A stretch of 64,000 bases of DNA from Letharia columbiana. Taxonomy: Eukaryota > Ascomycota > Lecanoromycetes > Lecanorales > Parmeliaceae. Location: assembly GCF_014066305.1 (NCBI RefSeq), contig NW_023501061.1:620001-684000 (forward strand), written 5' to 3'. The notes below the pieces were generated by a model, which did not search any database, was not told the origin of the DNA, and worked only from the letters and a program-made list of their open reading frames with translations. Below are positions 57,724-64,000 of the stretch, one piece after another (within the stretch, counting starts at the first letter, position 1; each line of letters opens with the position of its first letter). The position numbers were made by a program, and so were the translations under genes.

Positions 57724-58157
57724 TCACCCGGAACTCACCCTAAACCTAAGCCCCGGCGAGTTTCCCCCTTCCTTTTATTGTAATATTATTTAAAAACGAC
57801 GAATTATGAAGTTTCGGATTAATCGGATTTTAAACATTGCATGTGCAGGTAGGTACGAGTATCCAGAACTAATCTTTCTTGCCTCGGTCTCTCTTCATTG
57901 AGCTGCCTTGGAGGCAGCTGGCTTGATAGGATGCAGGGACTCTAGTTCTCCGTGTTCATTGGATCTGCTATACAGCATGAATTTAGTAATCATTATATGT
58001 ACCTTTCATTACTGGCTGTGTAACAGCTTATGTCCGAAACTTATTACAACTCATGCATGATCGCTGTTCGCTCGAACTAAATGGCTCTCCAAGGATGGCC
58101 AGCGTTTCGCGTCCGAGATAAGCCGCACGTGTATTTCGCTCGAGAACTCAAGTCATC

Positions 58158-58165
58158 TATTTAAG
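58158..58165 (+). promoter_or_regulatory. TATA-like box of the P450-reductase gene
   Basis: TATTTAAG lies 87 bp before the ATG at 58245, followed by a pyrimidine-rich leader (CTCGTTCTCGTCTTC). Position and sequence suit a fungal TATA box. Evidence is positional only. Confidence 0.4.
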
Positions 58166-58244
58166 GTCTTGTCAATCTCGTTCTCGTCTTCACGCATTGC
58201 TTTATCTTCATCCTGAGGATTCACTTCGAATTCAAAGGGCAAAA

Positions 58245-61200
58245 ATGACTACGCCAATTCCGAGTCCTCCGGGACTGCCACTCGTTGGCAATATCTTCGA
58301 CCTTGACCCTCAGAATCGGTTGCAAAGTCTCACTCATCTAGCTGACATCTACGGTATGTTTTAAACGCATCGAAGGGCGTCTCAGTATGGACACTAATTA
58401 TCATAGGCCCTATCTATGAATTACGACTCCCAACCGGAAATCTGATCGTGGTGTCTAATCATGAGCTTTTTGACGAGATCTGCGACGAGAAACGCTTCAC
58501 AAAAGTCCTTAGTGGGCCTTTAATCGAGTTGAGGTCGGCAATACACGATGGACTATTCACTGCTCACCCAGGCGAGCCCGCTTGGGGCGTCGCACACCGA
58601 ACGCTAGTTCCATCATTTGGGCCTCTCGCGATTCGAGACATGTTCGATGGTCAGTTCCAAAACAACAAAAGGATTTGGACAACGTTCTCAGGGCTAACTT
58701 TCTGGCAGAAATGCATGAAATCCTAACGCAGTTGGTCCTCAAGTGGGTCCGATACGGTCCAGACTATCGAATTGACACGGCCGACGACTTCACTCGGCTG
58801 ACTTTGGACTCCATCGCAATCTGTGCAATGGATACCAGGTTCAACAGCTTCTATACAGAGGGGGTGCATCCTTTCGTAAAAGCAATGCAAGAAGTCCTAC
58901 TTGAGGCCGGCAGGCGGTCATTACGACCCTCGTTTGTCAAACGGCTTATGAAGAGTGCGGAAAAAAAGTATGCAGACGATATAGAAGTCCTACAATCAAC
59001 TGCCCAGAAGATTATTGCCGACAAGAGAGCGAATCCGACAGACAAGAAAAGCTTGGTGAATACCATGTTGAATGGCAAAGATCCAAAAACGGGTCAGAAG
59101 ATGACCAATGAGAGCATTGCCGATAACATGATCACATTTTTAATTGCCGGTACGCTCCTCTAGCTTGACCATCATCGGATGTATGTGCGCTGACAATCAG
59201 AAGGGCATGAAACGACTTCAGGCCTTATGTCATTCTTGTTCTTCCAATTGATGGCCAATCCCCAGACCCTTCAGCAAGCACAGATAGAGGTCGACAAAGT
59301 CATTGGTACTGGTCCTGTCAAGGTTGAGCATCTCTCGAAGCTACCGTATATCACTGCCTGCTTGAGGGAAACACTTCGATTAACGCCCACAATTACGGGA
59401 ACAGTCATGGGACCTCTGCCCGAGACCAAGGAGGACCCCATAATTATTGGGGGCGGCAAGTATCTAGTGAAACCGGGTAGCAAATTTACCATGATACTGG
59501 AAAAGGTCCACAAGGATCCGAAGGTCTACGGAGATGACGCGGACAAGTTCCGTCCCGAGCGTATGTTGGATGAGCATTTCAACAAGTTGCCGAAGAACGC
59601 TTGGAAGGTCAGTAATCTTGGAATAGCTGGCTGTGTGGATTCGGCGCTGACTTTCGATCTCTACTAGCCCTTTGGAAATGGTTCAAGAGCGTGCATTGGT
59701 CGAGGTTTTGCATGGCAAGAGGCTATGTTAGCCGCTGCTATGTTACTCCAATACTTTGACTTCCGTATGGATGATCCTAACTACAAACTCGCAATCAACC
59801 AGACACTCACAATCAAGCCAAAGGACCTATTCATGCACGCGACGTTACGGAAAGGCGTTGACCCTTTGCACTTGGAAACGATGATGACCAGCGAGAGCCA
59901 GAAAGCTACTCAGGTATCTGATGCGTCGAAGGAAGCTGAAAGCAAAGGATCTGAGAAACCAATGTCGATCTACTTTGGCGGCAACATGGGTACCTGCGAG
60001 AGCTTGGCCCACACGGTAGCGCAATCTTCTGTAAATCATGGATTCAAAGCAGTAGTCAAGCCGCTGGATGAGTCTACAGACAATATACCAACGGATCAGC
60101 CCGTCATCATCATCACAGCTAGCTACGAAGGGGAGCCTCCTGATAACGCCAACCTCTTTTTCACCTGGCTCAAAAATCTTGATGGCGAGCCATTGAAGGG
60201 AGTCCAATACTCTGTTTTCGGATGCGGCAACCGTAAGCGTTCCCTACGTCTCCAAAAATACGTCTGACACTCATGGTCCAGGTGACTGGAAAGACACATT
60301 CCAGCGTATACCGACCTCGATAGACACTATGTTGGAAAAGAGAGGCGCAAAGAGACTCTTGGAGCGTGGTTCTGCAGATGTTGCTAACAACGACGTCTTT
60401 AACGACTTCGAGAAGTGGGAAGACAAGAACTTCTGGCCGACCATCAAGAAGGCCTTTGGCAGCGAAGATGGGACCGACGACACGGCTGGCCTAGATATCG
60501 AAGTCTCTACTACGCTAAGATCCTCTCATCTACGTCAAGACGTCAAGGAAGCTATTGTCGTGAAGAATGAGCTTCTTGGATCTGGGACGGAAGCGCCAAA
60601 GCGACACATCGAATTGAAGCTTCCGACAGACATGACATACCGAGCTGGAGATTACCTCGCAGTCCTTCCGATCAACCACACGTCAGTAGTCCGACGAGTG
60701 ATCAAGCGCTTCCGCCTCCCTTGGGATGCCTTTGTCACGGTCAAGTCCGGGGAATCTTATCTGCCTGTTGGCCAGCCAATGTCCGTATTTGACGTGCTCA
60801 GCGCATATGTGGAGCTCAGCCAAACGGCGACACGAAGAGTGGGTTGTCTACTCAGTCCGCGCTCTCGTCCTGCTAATCCTGATTCTAGAACATTGAGGCA
60901 ATACTCAAATTTACCGCTGACAAATCAACTAAGGCGGAACTTGAACGACTGAAGGGTGACGCATTCAATGCCGAGATTACAGCGAAACGAGTCAGCCCAT
61001 TAGACCTACTAGAGCGATTTCCGAAAGCCGACATACCCTTCGGCGCATTCCTCACAATGCTCCCGCAGCTGCGGCTTCGTCAGTACTCAATCTCATCCTC
61101 TCCCCTCGCTGAAGTTGGATCCTGCACTCTCACATGGGGTGTCCTCGATGTAGAGTCCTTCCAAGGCGACGGCAAACGATTTCTCGGTGTCGCATCCAAC

Positions 61201-61764
61201 TACCTCTCGAACTTGCATGAAGGCGACCACATCCACGTCAACGTCAAGCAGAGCCATCAATCTTTCCATCTTCCCCCCAACATCACCGAGACCCCGTTGA
61301 TCATGATCTGTGCCGGTACCGGTATTGCGCCCTTCCGAGGCTTCATTCAAGAGCGCGCTTTGCAAATTGAAGCTGGCCGGAAACTCGCACCAGCGCTACT
61401 GTTCGTCGGATGCCAGAAACCGGGCCAAGATGATCTTCATGCAGACGAGCTCTCAGCTTGGGCATCGAAAGGGGCAGTGGATGTCCGCTACGCCTACTCC
61501 CGCGATCCGAAGAGCAGCCAAGGGGCGAAGTACGTGCAAGATCGCTTCTGGGCTGATAGAAAGGATGTACTGCACTACTTCGGATCGGGGGCCAAAGTGT
61601 TCATGTGTGGCAGTGGCAAGGTTGCCGACGGGGTGAAGGCTGCGTCGGTGAAGATGTACATGCAGGCAAACGAAGAGGAGGGTACGCCGAAGACGGAGGA
61701 GGAGGCGGAGAAATGGTTTCATGCGATGAGGAATGAGAGGTTTATGTCTGATGTCTTTGACTGA
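58245..61764 (+). CDS. Self-sufficient cytochrome P450/NADPH-P450 reductase fusion (CYP505, P450foxy type)
   Basis: Seven exons fit: 58245-58353, 58407-58649, 58709-59149, 59204-59607, 59668-60232, 60282-60838 and 60889-61764, giving 1064 residues, the size of fungal P450foxy. The P450 part starts TTPIPSPPGLPLVGNIFDLD. It has WGVAHRTLVPSFGPLAIRDM, the I-helix IAGHETTSG, the ExxR helix LRETLRL and the heme loop FGNGSRACIGRGFA (Cys ligand). The FMN domain begins at SIYFGGNMGTCESLAH and includes ASYEGEPPDNA and FGCGNRDW. The FAD/NADPH part has RQYSISSSPL, ICAGTGIAPFRGFIQE and FMCGSGKVADGVK. The family hydroxylates fatty acids near the omega end on the cytosolic side of the ER. Intron 3 ends in CAGAAG, so either of two acceptors three bases apart keeps the frame. 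No lesion is seen. Confidence 0.93.
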
Positions 61765-62724
61765 TCACGGTATCAATAGGTGTTTGCGATCCCATTTCTT
61801 TCTCCTGAATGCGCTCAGAGAAGTCATCAGCGGTCTGGATTACTTGGTTCTTCAGAACTCCAAAGTCACGAGGCATGAGGCCGAGAACAGTGCCAAATCA
61901 TGTTTAGAAGCAATCCAGCCAAATTGTTTCAGCGGTGAGAACCCGCGCCCTTTGTGCTGACTTCTTTGAGCTCCCGCGGACTTGAACAACCACCTTCTCT
62001 AGCAGCGTCTCCACGCCTCGCCACCACCTTTTCCTGCGTTCTATGCGAACACGACCTCAAGGCTGGTGCAACCTGAAGATTATCGTGCTGAAACGTCCAC
62101 AAGTCTCCCTATGCCTTCAGCCTTCATTCCGCCCAGACCTCCGCCGCATTCCTCTAAATTATCTCTTCGATATTGGTCTTGTGCTTTATCTCGTACTTTT
62201 ATGCTTCTTGCATCACGCTAGAAAACAGAAATCTGCACCCTATAACGTCACTGCATGGACTGAGCCACGAAATGCAATTATGCGTGCGGCGCAATGCCTT
62301 GCCAAGACCTACTCCGTCGTACTCAGTGTTATACTCGTGCTCCTTTTTTTTTGGCGACAGCTACCCTCTTCTTGAGGGTGTGCAGCCGAAGTCGTTGCCT
62401 GTTGTTTTGTGCCTTTTGATCATGGTTTCTTGCAGTCTAGGGTAGCAAGCCGCACGCCTAGCTACATGAGCTGCTGAAACTGACTCGGAATGCTATGTCC
62501 TGTACCGAGCACATGTTCTTGTTGCCATCCACACTCTTTTGATCCATCAGCATGACTTGAAAGTAGATTACTTATATAAACACCGTTTTCCCTACCATGA
62601 AATGAGACAGCACACTACTTCCTATCTCGCTCTACCTCTCTTCATCAACATTTTTCACATACAAGTACCGACTTGCTTCTCCCTGACGCCTACAACGAAT
62701 ACCATACCTTGGACTTCCAAAGCC
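61765..62724. other. Intergenic region, no gene recognised
   Basis: This is about 1 kb between the P450 gene and the last gene. A hydrophobic frame at 62043-62375 has no start context or domain. The 3' half holds the promoter of the next gene. Confidence 0.4.
62573..62580 (+). promoter_or_regulatory. TATA box of the DUF7029-like gene
   Basis: TATATAAA lies 145 bp before the ATG at 62725 and is followed by a C/T-rich leader with CCCTACC and CTCTACCTCTC. It is a good consensus match, but the transcription start is unknown. Confidence 0.45.
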
Positions 62725-64000
62725 ATGCATCACATCCCCATTGCCAGCTTAAGCGTGCTCGCTCTCATCTCACCCGTCCTCGTCTCTTCGAATGCGCCGC
62801 CGCAAGCTCCCCCACCCCAGCAACGAACCACACTGCGCCCTATCAACATCCTCGACTACGAGGCTTCCGTGGGACTCCAGCGCCGCGATTCCACCGATCT
62901 GTCCGTTTTGGTCCCCCAGAATCACTCGGAGCTCGTGTACGGAAGCCCGGCAGGTGAGTCCTGATGCCTCGCTGTACTGTGGGTATGCGGCTGATCAGCA
63001 CCAGATGATGGCCGGTTTCTCCTCGCCAACATGACGCTTCATGCCCCGGACGGTCTGCCGATCGTCTTGCTTGAGCGCTTCGAGGAGCTGGATGTCGAGG
63101 TGGACTGTCGGGATGATGAGGGCGTGTTGTCTTTGATGTTCGGTTCGAGCGATGCGTTTGAGTATGCTAGAGAGAAATGGGGTTATGTCAATAAGGTGGA
63201 TGATGGGAAGTTTTTGCTCATTGCGAATAAAGATGGGTGTGGGCCTGGTGGTCAGAGGCAGCCTTATGTGTCAGTACTCTCATGGTTCAAAATGTTCTTG
63301 TATCTTTGGTTGATACTTACCGGGTCGAAAGCATCTCCAATATCACGGACGACACTGCGACGCTCAATCTATCTCTGGCTGCTCAAGCAGTCCCCTGGTC
63401 CGACGTTGGTGGCTCGTACGAGCTCGATTTTGGCCATGCGATTCCAATCCGACAGCCTCAGCAACTCCAAGGCCGGAGTTGGTGGGATAACGCTAAGAAT
63501 GCTGGAAACGACGCCCTCAACGCTACCGAAGGAAACCTTGACGAGACCAAGAATGCTAGCCTCCTATTATCTGCGGGACAGCAAAATAAGCGAACGACTA
63601 TCTACACTGATCCCGGGTAAGTACTTTGGCCAAGTCGTTGACCCTGGGCGCTTTGATAACGTGGATATAGGGCTGACTTGACCATTGATTGTACCAACTG
63701 CTTCATGATTGGGAGCCTCGAAGTCATGGGTCATCTCTCGGTACTTTACCCCTTCTTACTAGAAACCTCCCCTAACGCGCTTCAAGGTTCTTGATTTCAA
63801 TCTTCGAGACCTCATCCTTATTGCATCCCCCAAGTCCGTTCTCGCAACCCTCGAGTTCGAAGCAAGTATAACAGCCGATTATGAATCAACTCCGCTAAAT
63901 TTCACCAAAGAGCTTCCTAGTATCCCGATTCCCGAGTTAGGGTTCTCAATCCCCGAAATAATGACAATAGGTCCCAGCCTGACCTATACCGTCGGCGCGA
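62725..64000 (+). CDS. Secreted DUF7029-like fungal surface protein, 5' part (3' end outside window)
   Basis: Exons so far: 62725-62953, 63005-63269, 63332-63616, 63671-63740 and 63787-beyond 64000, about 354 residues, all phases consistent. A signal peptide (HHIPIASLSVLALISPVLVS) is followed by a Pro/Gln stretch. The domain FLLANMTLHAPDGLPIVLLE...VDCRDDEGVLSLMFGSSDAF...KWGYVNKVDDGKFLLIANKD is recognised from fungal extracellular proteins of the DUF7029 type. CTNCFMIGSLEVMG and VLDFNLRDLILIASPKSVLA follow. The window ends inside the exon. Function is unknown; surface or wall location is inferred from the signal peptide and from several sequons such as NMT, NIT and NAT. Two of its introns end in AAG (63331, 63786). 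Confidence 0.7.

Larger units (their letters stand above)
55723..58244. other. Gene-poor region upstream of the P450 gene
   Basis: About 2.5 kb. Two overlapping minus-strand frames at 55920-56263 have no recognisable domain. The hairpin at 57698-57723 is described separately. An A+T-rich stretch follows at 57770-57840. The region ends with the P450 promoter. Confidence 0.4.

Noticed and set aside
58245..62000. A secondary-metabolite cluster around the P450
   Set aside because: No polyketide synthase, peptide synthetase, terpene cyclase, transporter or cluster regulator lies nearby; CYP505 fusions are usually stand-alone fatty acid hydroxylases.

Overview
This window is nuclear DNA of a filamentous ascomycete (Pezizomycotina). 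The evidence is genes with many short GT-AG introns of about 45-160 bp, secreted and GPI-type wall proteins, a CYP505-type P450/reductase fusion, fungal-only families (Rds1/LsdA, glutaminase A, GH128 Asl1, CsbD-like), and one very A+T-rich stretch with the look of repeat-induced point mutation (RIP). A dothideomycete is my best guess, but the sequence does not settle the class. All exon coordinates were placed by eye from splice motifs and conserved family segments.

Layout. 1-19 kb: the 3' end of tRNA methyltransferase TRM1, a secreted ferritin-like Rds1 protein, a 1 kb polypyrimidine tract followed by a polypurine tract, a PhyH-like gene with a decayed tandem copy of its 3' end, a CsbD-like small protein, mitochondrial enoyl reductase ETR1, a small secreted protein, an alpha/beta-hydrolase fragment, a broken membrane-protein gene and a zinc alcohol/formaldehyde dehydrogenase. 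19-37 kb: gene-poor, with a broken CorA-like gene, a GH128 wall glucanase, a Ser-rich GPI-type protein, an orphan HELGH metalloprotease-like gene and a 40-bp minisatellite. 37-42.6 kb: a large multi-pass membrane protein of unknown family, a cysteine-rich secreted peptide and a two-MYND-finger protein. 42.66-48.64 kb: a LINE-type retrotransposon on the minus strand, degraded by C-to-T and G-to-A changes and bounded by a perfect 15-bp target-site duplication. 48.9-55.7 kb: glutaminase A with one in-frame stop, a badly broken ankyrin/AAA+ (ClpB-like) gene and a short WD40 gene. 58.2-64 kb: an intact CYP505 P450-reductase fusion and the 5' part of a secreted DUF7029-like protein.

The genes do not form an obvious pathway or biosynthetic cluster. 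The main theme is an accessory, decaying region: five or more disabled genes and gene fragments lie among intact wall, secretion and redox genes around a mutated retroelement. The most informative items are the LINE with its exact boundaries and still readable endonuclease, reverse transcriptase and RNase H motifs, the glutaminase gene broken by a single TGA, and the unknown 869-residue membrane protein.
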